Source of the DNA: Streptomyces sp. F63
Lineage (GTDB): Bacteria > Actinomycetota > Actinomycetes > Streptomycetales > Streptomycetaceae
Direction of reading: 5' to 3'
NCBI RefSeq assembly: GCF_018070345.1
Contig: NZ_JAGPXX010000002.1
Span: 310,001 to 374,000, forward strand
Length of the DNA stretch: 64,000 bases
Shown: piece by piece, positions 1 through 10,200 of the stretch
Numbering within the stretch: position 1 is the stretch's first letter
How the letters are laid out: each line of letters opens with the position of its first letter
Translations under genes and position numbers: made by a program
Notes under the pieces: generated by a model
Databases searched by the model: none
Told to the model about the DNA's origin: nothing
What the model saw: the letters and a program-made list of their open reading frames with translations, nothing else

Positions 1-2455
1 CCTTGTCCTCCGCTTCGCCGCTGCCGTTTCCCGGGCGCCGGAGTCCCGGGCCGGGGATCACGGTGTCCGGCGGTGAGGCGGGCGGCCGGGAGCCGTGCGT
101 CCCGGCCCGGAGGTGTCCAGGGTTCCGTGCGGCGGGTTCGTGGGGTGGTGGTGAACCGTGGGCCCGCGGGGGCCCGGGTACGGCGACGGCCCCGGGACCG
201 GGCGCGGGACCGGAGAGGGAGCCGGGACCGGGCGCTTCCGTTCCGCCGTGGTCCTGCCGGAACGCCTGGAGGAGGGCCAGCCAGACCGCGTCCCCGAGCC
301 CCGGGCCGTTCCGCTGCTCCAGGATCCGGTCGACCGCGGCCCGGCCCGCGAGGTCGGCGCCGGCGGCCAGCCGGGGCAGCACCGCGGCGAGCCGGCCGCT
401 GATCCGCTCGTCCCTGGCCAGCGGCCGCACGGCCCAGTGATAGAGCGCGGCTGCGTTGGCGGCGCGGGTTTCGTCTGCGGGAGGCGGGCCGGCCGACGGA
501 CGGGGCCGGCTGGTCACGAACAGCCCCATCTCCAGCACGGTTTCGCACAGATCCCGGCGTAGCGCGCGGCCCCACTCGCTGTACCGCTCGGCGATCTCCC
601 GCACCAGCAGACCGACGGCCGCATACGGGATGTGGTCCTGCCGCAGCGCCGCCACCAGGTTCCTGTCCGTGGTGCCCGCGACCGCGGCCCCGGCCGGCCC
701 GGGTCCGGCGGGCTCCTCCTCCATCGTCCGCAGGGCGGTGAGGAGTTCCGGGTAGTCCACCGTCCGCTTGCGGCGGCGGTGGATCAGATGCCCGGGCCGG
801 GGCGCCGCCGGCCACTCGGGACGGACGCGCGGCAGCGCGGCGGGACCGCCGGCGGGGGGTGCCGCGGGTGCGGACGGGGGGTCCGCCGGTCCGGCCGTAC
901 GCGGTCCGGTCCCGGCGGTCCCGTGCGGTCCCGTCCTGTCCGTCGCGTGCGGTCCGGCCCCGTGCGGTCCCGTCCTGCCGGCCCCGTGCGGTCCGGCCCC
1001 GTGCGGTCCGGCCCCGTGCGGTCCCGTCCTGCCGGCCCCGTGCGGTCCGGCCCCGTGCGGTCCCGTCCTGCCGGTCCCGTGCGGTCCGGCCGTGGGCGGC
1101 TCGGGCACAACGGGCTGTCCGGGCACGGGCCGTTGCAGGGAGTTCGCGGCGGGCGCGGAGATCTCCGACGGGGCAGCCTTCCGCCGGGCCGGGTCCCTCC
1201 GTCCGGGGGCCGGGCCGCCGGTTTCCCGCCACACGGTCCCCGGGCCGGCGGAGGCCGTCCCGGCGGAGGCCGGCGGGGCGGTCCGCTCCCCTCCCACGCG
1301 TTCGAGTCCGGCGGGCTGATCCGGCCGCCGGGATTCCGCCCGGGCCGGGCCCGGATGCACCGGGCGCGGCTCCCCGGACCCCGGCTCCCCGGGGCCCCGT
1401 CGCCGGCCGGACGGGTGCGGATCGGCGGGCTCGCGGCGCACCGCTCCGGGCCGCCCGGTCTGTCCCGGGCGCGCCGGGCCCGGGCCCGTGGCGTCCCCGC
1501 GTGGTCCGTACGGGCGCGGCGCGCCGCCCGTGGCCGGGGACAGCAGGGTCAGCGCCTGCTCGGCGGAGGCCAGGAGTCCCCGGCCGTCCCCGGCTCCCGC
1601 GCCCCGCCGGTCCCGCGCACCCGCCGCGGCCGCCAGCGCCTTCGCGACCTCGTACTCGTGCCCCTCCCCTGCCTCGACCCGGCGCAGATAGTGGTCCACC
1701 AGCCCGGCCGCCAGCCGTTCGGCCCGGTCCCCGAGCCGTTCCCGGGGGTCCATCCGGATCCGGTCGGTGCCCTGGGAGACCGTGCCCGGCCAGCTCCGGA
1801 CGAAGAGGAAGCGGATGGCCCGGTCCTCCGCGGTGTCGTGGGTGGCGAACGTCCAGTCCCGGGGGTGGAGTTCGCTGAAGATGCCGTGCAGCCCCCACAG
1901 CACCCGGCAGGCGCTGTCCCCGCCCTCCCGGTCCAGCACGGTGAACGCCTGCCCGGGGTTGCGCAGGAACTCCGCGGCCACGGCCGTCAGTGTCTCCCCG
2001 GCCTCCGGGAGTCCGGCCAGCAGCCTCCGGCCCCCCTCGTCGGCGGACGGTTCCAGCACCGAGCGGTGGACCGCTTCCAGGCTGCCGCGGACATCGCCGA
2101 GCGGGAGCCCGCTGCCGGCCCACGTCCAGCGGCTCAGCCCCAGGCACAGCTCGGGGTAGAGGATGCCGGACGGCCCCAGCAGCGCATGGCAGACCGTGCT
2201 CGACCGCTGCCCCTCCGCGCCGGGCCAGGGGAACCGGTGGACGAGCAGGGCCTGCCCGGCCTTCTCCAGCCTGATCACCGCCGGGACGGTCTCCGCCGCC
2301 GTGCTGCGCAGGAGGGCGGCGGCTCTGTGGAAGAACTCCTCGGCCGCCCGCTGGTCGCAGGACCAGGCGACCGGGCCGAAGCCGGTCGTCCCCAGGGTGT
2401 TGCCGGCGTCCCAGCGGAAGACGATCTGGTCCACCGCCTGCTCATGACGGCCCAT
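1..2455 (-). CDS. GTPase-associated protein 1-related protein (partial, C-terminus outside window)
   Basis: The reading frame opens at ATG 2455 and has no stop down to the window edge, so at least 818 residues are present and the C-terminus is missing. The ATG overlaps the stop of the upstream GTPase gene (ATGA), so the two are translationally coupled. The first ~150 residues look like a folded domain (start MGRHEQAVDQIVFRW). A long Pro/Gly/Arg-rich linker follows, including a Gly-Pro-His-Gly-Ala repeat, and then a second ordered segment around positions 760-430 of the DNA (TVDYPELLTALRTMEE, then helices). Its place after a GTPase and a tubulin-like gene fits what databases call GTPase-associated protein 1-related proteins. 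That name rests on context and general look, since I see no catalytic motif. It may be a cytoplasmic regulator or scaffold for the GTPase. The frame is secure; the function is not. Confidence 0.65.
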   Translation of the reverse strand, partial: MGRHEQAVDQIVFRWDAGNTLGTTGFGPVAWSCDQRAAEEFFHRAAALLRSTAAETVPAVIRLEKAGQALLVHRFPWPGAEGQRSSTVCHALLGPSGILYPELCLGLSRWTWAGSGLPLGDVRGSLEAVHRSVLEPSADEGGRRLLAGLPEAGETLTAVAAEFLRNPGQAFTVLDREGGDSACRVLWGLHGIFSELHPRDWTFATHDTAEDRAIRFLFVRSWPGTVSQGTDRIRMDPRERLGDRAERLAAGLVDHYLRRVEAGEGHEYEVAKALAAAAGARDRRGAGAGDGRGLLASAEQALTLLSPATGGAPRPYGPRGDATGPGPARPGQTGRPGAVRREPADPHPSGRRRGPGEPGSGEPRPVHPGPARAESRRPDQPAGLERVGGERTAPPASAGTASAGPGTVWRETGGPAPGRRDPARRKAAPSEISAPAANSLQRPVPGQPVVPEPPTAGPHGTGRTGPHGAGPHGAGRTGPHGAGPHGAGPHGAGRTGPHGAGPHATDRTGPHGTAGTGPRTAGPADPPSAPAAPPAGGPAALPRVRPEWPAAPRPGHLIHRRRKRTVDYPELLTALRTMEEEPAGPGPAGAAVAGTTDRNLVAALRQDHIPYAAVGLLVREIAERYSEWGRALRRDLCETVLEMGLFVTSRPRPSAGPPPADETRAANAAALYHWAVRPLARDERISGRLAAVLPRLAAGADLAGRAAVDRILEQRNGPGLGDAVWLALLQAFRQDHGGTEAPGPGSLSGPAPGPGAVAVPGPPRAHGSPPPHEPAARNPGHLRAGTHGSRPPASPPDTVIPGPGLRRPGNGSGEAEDK
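922..1090. repeat. imperfect tandem repeat inside the partial left-edge CDS
   Basis: Units built on GTGCGGTCCGGCCCC, alternating with a longer variant containing GTCCCGTCCTGCC, occur about ten times. On the minus strand they encode a low-complexity Gly-Pro-His-Gly-Ala/Thr-Gly-Arg-Thr linker. The number of copies is likely to vary between strains. Confidence 0.8.
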
Positions 2456-4596
2456 CAGGTCCCCACCTCTCTCCATCGTGCCCCGGGGAGGAGCCCGCTC
2501 ATGGCGAAGACCGACAGCAGGGGGGTCAGCACCCGTCGCGGTCTGATGCCGTGCGGATAGACGTCGCCGCGGACCTGGGCCCCGGTCGCCGCGACGAAGT
2601 GCAGCGTGCAGCGGACGCAGTCGTCGAACGGTTTGAGCCAGGACGCACTGCCGTGGTGGGCCACGAAGGCGTAGGCGTCGCGGCTCTCGGCGAGCAGGGC
2701 CTCCTCATCGAGGTCCGCCGCCGTCCCACGGCTCAGCCAGCGGTCCACCGCCGGGTCGAACCGGACGAGGTCGCTCTTGTTCACCGCGACCGCCGCCGGT
2801 GCCTCGATGCGGGGACCCGTCCGCGGGACCCGGTTGAGGACGGTGGTGAACGCCTCGTCGCCCAGTTCGCGCCACTGGACTCCGGCCGCGGCGCGGGCGG
2901 GGTCCAGCGCCGGGAGCCGCAGGGCCCGCAGCGGGTCGAGGACGAAGATGAAGGCGCCCACGCCCATCAGGAAGCTGGTCACCTCGCCGTTCTGCGCCAG
3001 ATCCTCGCCGGCGAGGTCGAAGAACAGCACGGGCCGCGTCACCCCGCCGCCGGTGACCAGCAGTCCGTCCGCGAAGTGGGCGAAGGACGTCTGGCCGGTG
3101 CTTTCGAGCATCTTGCCCCGGTGCAGGCGCTGGACCCATTCCCGGATGAACTCCCGGTGGGTGTCCGGGTTGAGGGGCAGGCATTTCAGTCCGTACGGCT
3201 CCAGCCCGCCCTTCTCGATCTCCCCCAGCATCGCGGCGAGCAGATGCGTCTTGCCGGCCCTGGAGCTGCCCACCAGCGCGACGGTGAGCGGCTCCCCGTT
3301 GGTGAGGAACGGGACGGGCAGGTGGTGCGGCGCTTCCGCCGGCGCGTGCGGGCAGGACTGGTACGCCTGCCGCAGCGCGTCCTGCCGGTGCATCGGGCGC
3401 AGTTCCCGACTGAGGTCCAGCGGCCGGAAGACCCGCTTGGCGTCCAGCGTGAACAGCCGGTTCTCGTCGTACGCGACCGGCAGCAGGCAGTACGGGCAGA
3501 GAGCGGGCCGTTCCACCGCGGGCGGGGGCACAGGCGGGGGCGGGGGCGGCGGATCCGCGGGCCCGGGCACGGCGGCCCGGGAGCCGCGCGGCAGCCAGAA
3601 GCGCCAGGAGCGGCGCGGGACCGGGTACTCGTAGCACTCCTCCTGCGGAGGCTCCCCCGTGCCGAGGGCCTCCCGCTTCTTGGCGCGCTGGGCGTCGAAC
3701 TCGGCCCGGCCAGCATCGAGCGGATCGGCCGGGGCGGGCGCCGCGAGCGGGTCGGGCACCTGGAGCAGGCGCATGAGCTCGGACGGCGCGGGGCGGTCCG
3801 CCGCGCGGGGGTCGAACAGACCGCTGTCGGCCGGCGCCGCGAGCCGGCGGAACTCCCGCAGGTCGCGGGGCGCTGCACCGGCGGGGCCGGGGCGGCCGGA
3901 CAGCAGGAAGTAGACGAGCCGGCCGACGGCCCACAGGTCGTCGCGGGTGTCGGCGGTTCCCGTGCCGTCGCGCTGTTCGGGCGCTGCCCAGGGCGCTTCG
4001 CCGAAGGGCTCCCGGGGCTCGCCGATGCGCTGCGCGGCGTACGGCTCGGCGAGCCGGACGTGGCTGCCGTCCCACCGGACCGTTTCGGGGGTGATCTCCC
4101 GGTGGACCAGCCCCGCTCCCTCCAGCAGGCGTACGGCGAGCACGAGTTGGGCGAGCAGCTGCTGCTGCTCGGCGACCGTCAGCGTGCCCTGCCGGCCCGC
4201 GACGGGCTCCCCGTCCGGGGCGCGGTAGAGCACATGGGGCTCCGCCGCGTCGAGGTCGAAGCCGGCCAGTCGGGTGAACACCTCCCCGAACCCCTCGGAG
4301 CCGTACCGCCGTTCGAGCGCGACGCCGGCGCCGACCTGGCGCTCCAGCGCCCCGTACGCGGCGTTGTCGCCCTGCGCGGAGAGGGGCAGCCGGTACTGGA
4401 GGAGGCGCCGGCCGTCGCCGAGGGTCACCATGCGGGCCGTCAGCGGCTCGCGCCGGGGAATCCGCAGGTCGGCGTGGAGACGGGCGGTGGTGCGGTACGT
4501 GTCGCCGCCGGGCGTGAGGAAGTGCAGCTCCGTGCTCTCCCCCGCGGCGGCACGGGAGCGGGCCCCGGATTCCGTGCCGTCGTCGGTCGTTCTCAT
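2455..4596 (-). CDS. pseudokinase-GTPase fusion protein
   Basis: The protein has 713 residues and starts at ATG 4596, which overlaps the upstream stop (ATGA). Residues ~50-280 have a protein-kinase-like layout. The catalytic loop reads HREITPETV (H165) instead of HRDxKxxN, the DFG position reads LAEP, and AAPE (~204-207) stands at the APE site, so I infer a pseudokinase. A proline-rich linker follows, then a CPYC (367-370) plus CPH (415-417) pair that could bind zinc. A second domain carries a P-loop, GSSRAGKT (443-450), a DLAGE Walker B/G3-like segment (527-531) and NKSD (606-609), the guanine-specificity motif of GTPases. This part resembles the double-GTPase families predicted in actinobacterial conflict systems, recalled from memory. 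It probably acts in the cytoplasm with the membrane and tubulin-like proteins of the operon. Confidence 0.8.
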   Translation of the reverse strand: MRTTDDGTESGARSRAAAGESTELHFLTPGGDTYRTTARLHADLRIPRREPLTARMVTLGDGRRLLQYRLPLSAQGDNAAYGALERQVGAGVALERRYGSEGFGEVFTRLAGFDLDAAEPHVLYRAPDGEPVAGRQGTLTVAEQQQLLAQLVLAVRLLEGAGLVHREITPETVRWDGSHVRLAEPYAAQRIGEPREPFGEAPWAAPEQRDGTGTADTRDDLWAVGRLVYFLLSGRPGPAGAAPRDLREFRRLAAPADSGLFDPRAADRPAPSELMRLLQVPDPLAAPAPADPLDAGRAEFDAQRAKKREALGTGEPPQEECYEYPVPRRSWRFWLPRGSRAAVPGPADPPPPPPPVPPPAVERPALCPYCLLPVAYDENRLFTLDAKRVFRPLDLSRELRPMHRQDALRQAYQSCPHAPAEAPHHLPVPFLTNGEPLTVALVGSSRAGKTHLLAAMLGEIEKGGLEPYGLKCLPLNPDTHREFIREWVQRLHRGKMLESTGQTSFAHFADGLLVTGGGVTRPVLFFDLAGEDLAQNGEVTSFLMGVGAFIFVLDPLRALRLPALDPARAAAGVQWRELGDEAFTTVLNRVPRTGPRIEAPAAVAVNKSDLVRFDPAVDRWLSRGTAADLDEEALLAESRDAYAFVAHHGSASWLKPFDDCVRCTLHFVAATGAQVRGDVYPHGIRPRRVLTPLLSVFAMSGLLPGARWREVGT

Positions 4597-7280
4597 CCGG
4601 CCTCTCCCTCCTGCGACCTGACGGTGCGGACGATCTCGGCGCGCGGCGGCACGAGACGCAGCACGCCCGCGTGGCGTCCGCCCGGCGTCCAGACGATGTC
4701 CTCGCCCGCGGCCTGCCAGCCGTCGCGCGGCGGATCCGGTTCCGCGCCGCGGCGCATGGCCTCCGCGGCGAACCGCACCTGCCGTACCGCCGCCGGGTCC
4801 TTGGAGAGGATCCGGCGGTGCTCGGCGCGGCAGAGCGGCACGGCTTCGTCCGCGCCGCCGTGCGGGCCGAGCAGCTGCCCGGCGCGGTCGGCGGAGACTC
4901 CCAGCAGTTCGGCGGCTCCCGGGCGCCGTCCGGGATCGGCGGAGAAGCCGGGGGGTGAGGTGGCGCCGTCGCGCCACAGCCGCGCCTGCTCCTCCGCCAG
5001 CAGTTCGGTCATCGGCCGCCGCACGGAAGCCCGTCCCGCCTCGGCCGGATCCCGTTCGACGGCGGCCCAGCGCGTGGCGAGTATCCGGGTGGCGCCACCG
5101 GCCAGATCGCCGAGCAGGGTGGGCACGAGGGCGGGGCCGCCGTCTCCCCGCTCCCGCTCCAGCCAGGGCGGATCGGCCGGGGCCCCGGAGAGCGGGGCGT
5201 CCCCGGCGGTCTCCTTCTCGCCGCCGTCGCCCTCCCCGTTACCGTTCACATCCCCCGGCAGGCCGTCCCCTCCGCGGAGAGCGCCGGTGTACGCGTCCGC
5301 CGTACCGGCCGAGAAGGGGGATCCGCTGCCGCCACCGCCACTTGTGCCCCAGTGGTCCCAGTTCCAGGGAGCGTTCGACGGATCCGCGGCGGCCCCGGTG
5401 CCGGGCGGCGTGCCGCCCGCGGCCGCGGACCTCCCCGCGCCGCCGGACGCGGCGGGGTCCTGCGCCGCGAGCCGCTCCTCGGCGGTCTCGGCGAGCCCCC
5501 GCACGAGCCGGGCGACGGCGCGCGCACCGTCCGAGCAGTGGTAGCGGGCGTCGGCGAACAGCCAGTCCTGCACGGCCGTTTCGGCCAGCAGGCCGTCGAT
5601 GCCGGTGAGGCTCCGCGCCGCGGACCGCACATCCGTCCGGTCCCACCAGTCGTCGACAGCCGCCGTCCAGTCCCGCAGGACCAGCACCACCGAGCCGGTG
5701 ACGGCCAGGCCGAGCGCCGCCGCCCCCGCCCAGACCGGCGGGCCCAGCAGCGCTCCCGCCAGCGCTCCCACCACCCCGCCCGCGAGGCCCGCGACCAGCC
5801 GCAGCACCGAGCGGGTGCTCCCGCCGCCGTCCAGCGGGTACGCGGACGACCGGTTGGGCCTGCGCCGCAGCATCAGCAGGGTCAGCAGCGCCAGGACGAG
5901 GCCCGTCAGCGGCCCGGACACCCAGCCGGGCCCCGGCCACAGTCCGGCGGTGAACGCGAGGAGCAGCACGGGCGCGGCATGGAGGAACGCCGGGCCGTCC
6001 GGTCCGAACGGAAGCGGCGAGGCGAGCTCCTCCGGCATGCGCTCGGGGCAGATCTCGTCCAGCCGGGCCAGCCGTGCCGCACTGCCCGCCGGGGCGGACC
6101 GGTCGGACAGCGCGCCCAGCCGGGCGGCGACCGAGCGCAGCGGCAGCCCCGCGGCGATCAGCCGCTCGGTGTACGTGCGGAGCCCCGGGCCGACCGGGCT
6201 CCGCGACGCCTCGGGAAGCTCCGGCAGGTCGATGCCTCGCTGCAGCAGGCCGCTGCGCTGCTCCGGACTGAGCCGGTCGCCCCCGCCCTCGCTCAGCGCC
6301 TCGGCCACACACCCGCGGTACGCGCCGAGCGCGTCGGCGAAGCCGGCGATCCGCGCGGGCAGATCGACGGTCCGGCCGCGCCGGCCGAACAACCCGGCCG
6401 GACCGCGCACCTGTTCGTATCCGTCCTCGGCGTCCCCCAGCGCCCGGTCACAGGCGAGCCGCCGCGCCTCGGCCGGTCCGCCGGGGACCAGCCAGCCGCG
6501 GCCGGCCAGCGCACGGGGGACCGCGGCGCCGATGAGGTGCCCCAGCGCGGCGGGGACGGTGTCCGCGGCGGCGGAGCCCGGTTCGGAACCCGCGCCCGCC
6601 ACCCCCTCGACGACGAGGGCGGGGGCGGGGACGTCCTGGCCGGTCAGCTCCTCCAGCGCCTGGCGCCAGGCGCGCGCCTTGGCCTCCTCCGCCAGATCGT
6701 GTTCGAGCACACGGGCCGCGGGGACGGCCACGCCGTGCGGGATCTCGGCCATCCGGCGGAGCACGGCCTGAAAGACGGAAGGCTCGGAGAGCAGTTCGGC
6801 CAGCGGACGCAGGGCCTCGTCGACGGTGTCCGGGCCCGGTCCGGCGGCGGCGCCGCGCGCGCCTTCCCCGCCGGACCACCCACCGTGGCCGGTGCCGTGG
6901 CCGTTGCCGTGACCGTCTCCGCCGGGGCCCGGCCCCGCACCGTCCGCCCCGGCGAACACGTCGGGGATCCACAGCACGCCCGCGGTGGGCGGTTGCAGGA
7001 CGTGCGGGCGGAGCAGTTCCCGGGAGTCCGCTCCGCCGCAGGCCAGGCAGAGCACCTGGGCGGGGCCGTGGGAGTAGAGCCGCTCGTAGTGGACCTGATG
7101 GGCCAGCAGGTGGGTGGCGTCGTCGAGGACGAGGAAGCACCGGGGCCCGGCCGTCCGCGTCCGGGCCAGGGCCTCGCGCACCCGGTCGTCCGGGTCCGGT
7201 GAAGCGCCGGCCCGGCCGCCGTGGTGACGCAGGTCGACGCGGACCACCGGCTCCGGGGCGGACCGGCGTTCCGTGCTCAC
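4593..7280 (-). CDS. large four-TM membrane protein of the GTPase/tubulin operon
   Basis: The protein has 895 residues. The start is GTG 7280, overlapping the stop of the tubulin-like gene (GTGA), and the stop overlaps the next ATG. The N-terminal ~430 residues look soluble and cytoplasmic, with a Gly/His-rich stretch around 115-150. Two hydrophobic pairs follow (about 431-447, 454-471, 491-512 and 515-536), and after them a long C-terminal region with a Gly/Ser/Asn-rich linker near 620-690. I recognise no catalytic motif or named family. Both coupled neighbours are nucleotide-binding proteins, so a membrane anchor or signal-transmitting role is plausible, but this is inference from context. 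Confidence 0.75.
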   Translation of the reverse strand: MSTERRSAPEPVVRVDLRHHGGRAGASPDPDDRVREALARTRTAGPRCFLVLDDATHLLAHQVHYERLYSHGPAQVLCLACGGADSRELLRPHVLQPPTAGVLWIPDVFAGADGAGPGPGGDGHGNGHGTGHGGWSGGEGARGAAAGPGPDTVDEALRPLAELLSEPSVFQAVLRRMAEIPHGVAVPAARVLEHDLAEEAKARAWRQALEELTGQDVPAPALVVEGVAGAGSEPGSAAADTVPAALGHLIGAAVPRALAGRGWLVPGGPAEARRLACDRALGDAEDGYEQVRGPAGLFGRRGRTVDLPARIAGFADALGAYRGCVAEALSEGGGDRLSPEQRSGLLQRGIDLPELPEASRSPVGPGLRTYTERLIAAGLPLRSVAARLGALSDRSAPAGSAARLARLDEICPERMPEELASPLPFGPDGPAFLHAAPVLLLAFTAGLWPGPGWVSGPLTGLVLALLTLLMLRRRPNRSSAYPLDGGGSTRSVLRLVAGLAGGVVGALAGALLGPPVWAGAAALGLAVTGSVVLVLRDWTAAVDDWWDRTDVRSAARSLTGIDGLLAETAVQDWLFADARYHCSDGARAVARLVRGLAETAEERLAAQDPAASGGAGRSAAAGGTPPGTGAAADPSNAPWNWDHWGTSGGGGSGSPFSAGTADAYTGALRGGDGLPGDVNGNGEGDGGEKETAGDAPLSGAPADPPWLERERGDGGPALVPTLLGDLAGGATRILATRWAAVERDPAEAGRASVRRPMTELLAEEQARLWRDGATSPPGFSADPGRRPGAAELLGVSADRAGQLLGPHGGADEAVPLCRAEHRRILSKDPAAVRQVRFAAEAMRRGAEPDPPRDGWQAAGEDIVWTPGGRHAGVLRLVPPRAEIVRTVRSQEGEAG

Positions 7281-10200
7281 AGCCGCGTCTCCTCGTCCCG
7301 GTCGTTCCGGCTGTCCCAGCCACCGCGGGGCGGGCCGTCACCACGGGACCGGTCGTCGCCGTGGTCCCGGCCGTCCGGCGGGGGCGGATCGTCCCAGTCG
7401 CCGCTGTCCCAGGGCTCCTCCTTCAGATCCGGCTCCGGGGCACGGCGCGCCACGCCCTCATCGCGGTACGGCTCCTCCGCGCGGTACGGCTCCTCCGGGC
7501 GGTACGCATCCGCTGAACGGTACGGCTCCCCCGCCCGGCGCGGCTCGTCCCAGCCGTCCCGGTCCTCCCGGTCCCGGTCCTCCCGGTCCGGGTACGGTTC
7601 GCCCCGGCTTCCGGAGCCCGGCTCCGTCCGGCCGGGGAACGGCTCCACCCGGCCGGGGTACGGCCCGTGCCCGCTTCCGGCGTGCGGCTCCGCGCGGCCC
7701 GCAGGGGCCCCGCCACGGTCCGCGGAGATCTGCTCCCGGCTTCCGTGTGGCTCCGCGTCCCACCCGGCGCCCGGCTCCTGCCGGCCTTCCGTGTAGGGCT
7801 CGGCACGGCTTCCGGCGTGCGGCTCCCCCCGGCCGGGGGCCCCCGCACCCGGGTACGGCTCCGCTCCGGGATACCGGTCCCCCGCACCGGGGTACGGTTC
7901 GCCCCGGTCGCCGTGCGGCTCCGCCCGGTCCCTCCACCGCTCGCCCCGGTGCGCGTACGGCTCGGCGCCCTCGTACCGGCCCCCCGTCCCGTACGGCTCG
8001 CCCGCCCCGTACGGCTCGCCGTCCCCGTACCGTCCCGCCGGCTCCCCGGCCGGCCGGGGTGGCGCGGGCGGTTCGTGGGGGGAGCCGTTGTGGCGGCGGT
8101 GCGGCACCGCCGGTTCGGGCCGCGGCCCCGCCGCCCCGTCGCGGGACCGGCCGCCGGGCGGTCCCGGCGGCCCGGTGCGGGGGCCGGCCGGCGCGGTCCG
8201 CGGACCCGGCGGCCGGGAGGCCGCCGCTTCCCGGCCGTACCGCTCGTCGAGGGCCCGCAGGGTCGGCCGGGTGGGCCGCATCACTCCGGGGAAGCGCAGG
8301 TCGAGCGCGCCGTCGAAGGTCTTGTCCCAGAAGTCCCGCAGGGGCACGAGCCATTCCTCGTCCTCGGCGGCGAACTCGTGGAACAACTCGTCCAGCAGGG
8401 CCCGCTGCCGCGGCGCCACCTCGTGCACCAGTCGCCGGAAGAGCGCCGACGGAGCGGCGTTACGGGTGGTCAGACCGTGGGGCTGGGCGCGCATCAGCCG
8501 GTCGCAGACGTCCTCGATGATCTGGCCCTCCTCGTCCAGCAGGGCCCACTGCTCGTAGGCGCGCAGCAGCCCGGCCCAGCTGGACAGGCCCTCGTCGAAG
8601 GACTCCAGCCGCAGGGTCATCGTGGCGGAGTCGCCCTCCTGGAGCCGGATCCGGATCCGGTCGGGGGAGGCGGGGTCGCCCTGGACGTCCACCTGCCCGT
8701 TCCACACCGCGCACAGGATGCGGTGCAGGATGCGTCGCCGGTCGTCCTCCGTGCTGGCCAGCCAGTCGTCGCGGTATCCCAGCCGCTGCCGCCAGTGCAG
8801 GAAGTCACCGCCGCCGGCCGCGTCGCGCGCCTCGGCCCAGAGCCGCAGCGAGTGCCGCACCTCGGAGACGTCGGTGAGGCTCATCCCGCTGCGGAACAGG
8901 ACAACGGTGATGGCCTCCGCCTCCACCGCCCGGCACTCCGGCTCCCCCACGGTGTCGCGGGGCAGGTTGAGCTCCTGCTTGAGGTACTCCCCGGCGCGCT
9001 GGTCCGCCTCGCTGCGCGGATGGACGATGAGGGCCTGCAGCGGGCCGCTGCCGTCGGGGGTGAAGCCGACCGGCAGCAGCCCGGCCAGCTGGGAGCGGAA
9101 CTGTTCCAGCCAGCGGCCGTCCACGGCCGCCGCCGCGTCCTCGTCCCCGGCCGCCGCCCGCAGCAGTACACCCAGGGACGGGAGCAGCGGACGGTCGTCC
9201 AGGTCGCTGGTCTCTCCGAAGAGGGACTTGACGCGCCGTTCGAGGACCTGCTTGATCTCCTTGACGGCGGCGCGCGGGGAGCGGCGCACGGCGTCCAGGG
9301 CCCGCTGCCAGTCCTCGGGCCGCACCAGCCTGGCCAGCAGGGTGGCCGGGTCGGGGTTCTCCGGCAGGCCGCCGTGCCGGACCAGCCGGTCGAAGACGTC
9401 GTCGTAGAAGGCCCGCAGGTTGTTCTGCGGGGGCAGCAGATAGGACACGCCCGTGCGGTCGTCGCGGTAGAGCTCCTTGCGGCGCTCCGCGAAGAGCTTC
9501 CGCTCGTCCTCCTCGTGGGCGCGCAGGGCCCGGACCAGTTCGCCGGTCTCCTTCAGCGCGCGCACCAGCGGGGGCCGCCAGCGGGATTCGTGCTCCTTCC
9601 AGGCGCGGTGCCACTGCCGGTTGCCCCGCCACCGGTACCAGGCGTCCTGCTCGTCGATCGCCTCCTGGACGTCGGGGTCGCCCCAGCGGGCCGGGACGAG
9701 GCCGCCGACCCCGCCCTTGATCCGGGGAATGAGCGGGGCGGAGACGCCGACTCCCTCCGGCCGCTCCGGGTCGTTCTTGCGGTTCTCCAGCATCCCGGTG
9801 AATCCGGCCTCGGCCGTCCGCCGGGGGTGGCCGGGGAGGCCGGTGAGGATGCGTTCCAGCCGGAACGGGCCGAGCCGGCCGAGCAGTTCGCGGGCTCCGG
9901 TGCCGGGTTTGAAGTCGTCGACGAGCCGGGAGATGTCCCGGTCGAGTTCGCGGTCGAGCCGGGCGAGCCCGTCCTCCATGTCGCCGATCCGGTCCCGCAG
10001 GGCCTGGGCGATGGGCTTGCCGCCCTTGGGCAGCGGGTCGGGCGCGGGAATCCCGGGCGCCTCCCTGCTCCACAGCCGGTCGATGCCGGACCGCAGGAAC
10101 ATGTCCCGGACCAGCTCCGCGTCGTCGTCGCGGGGCCGCCGGGCGTCCTCCGCCATGCCGCGCACGGCCTGGGCCAGCAGCCGGCCCGCGACGATCTCCG

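Noticed and set aside
922..1090. Regular repeats resembling a CRISPR array
   Set aside because: Units are 15-24 bp, contiguous and without unique spacers, and lie in frame in a coding sequence. No cas genes are nearby.
2551..5544. A ~1000-codon plus-strand frame opposite the GTPase gene
   Set aside because: It is an antisense shadow of the pseudokinase-GTPase and membrane protein genes, with Arg/Pro/Ala-rich sequence and no domain.
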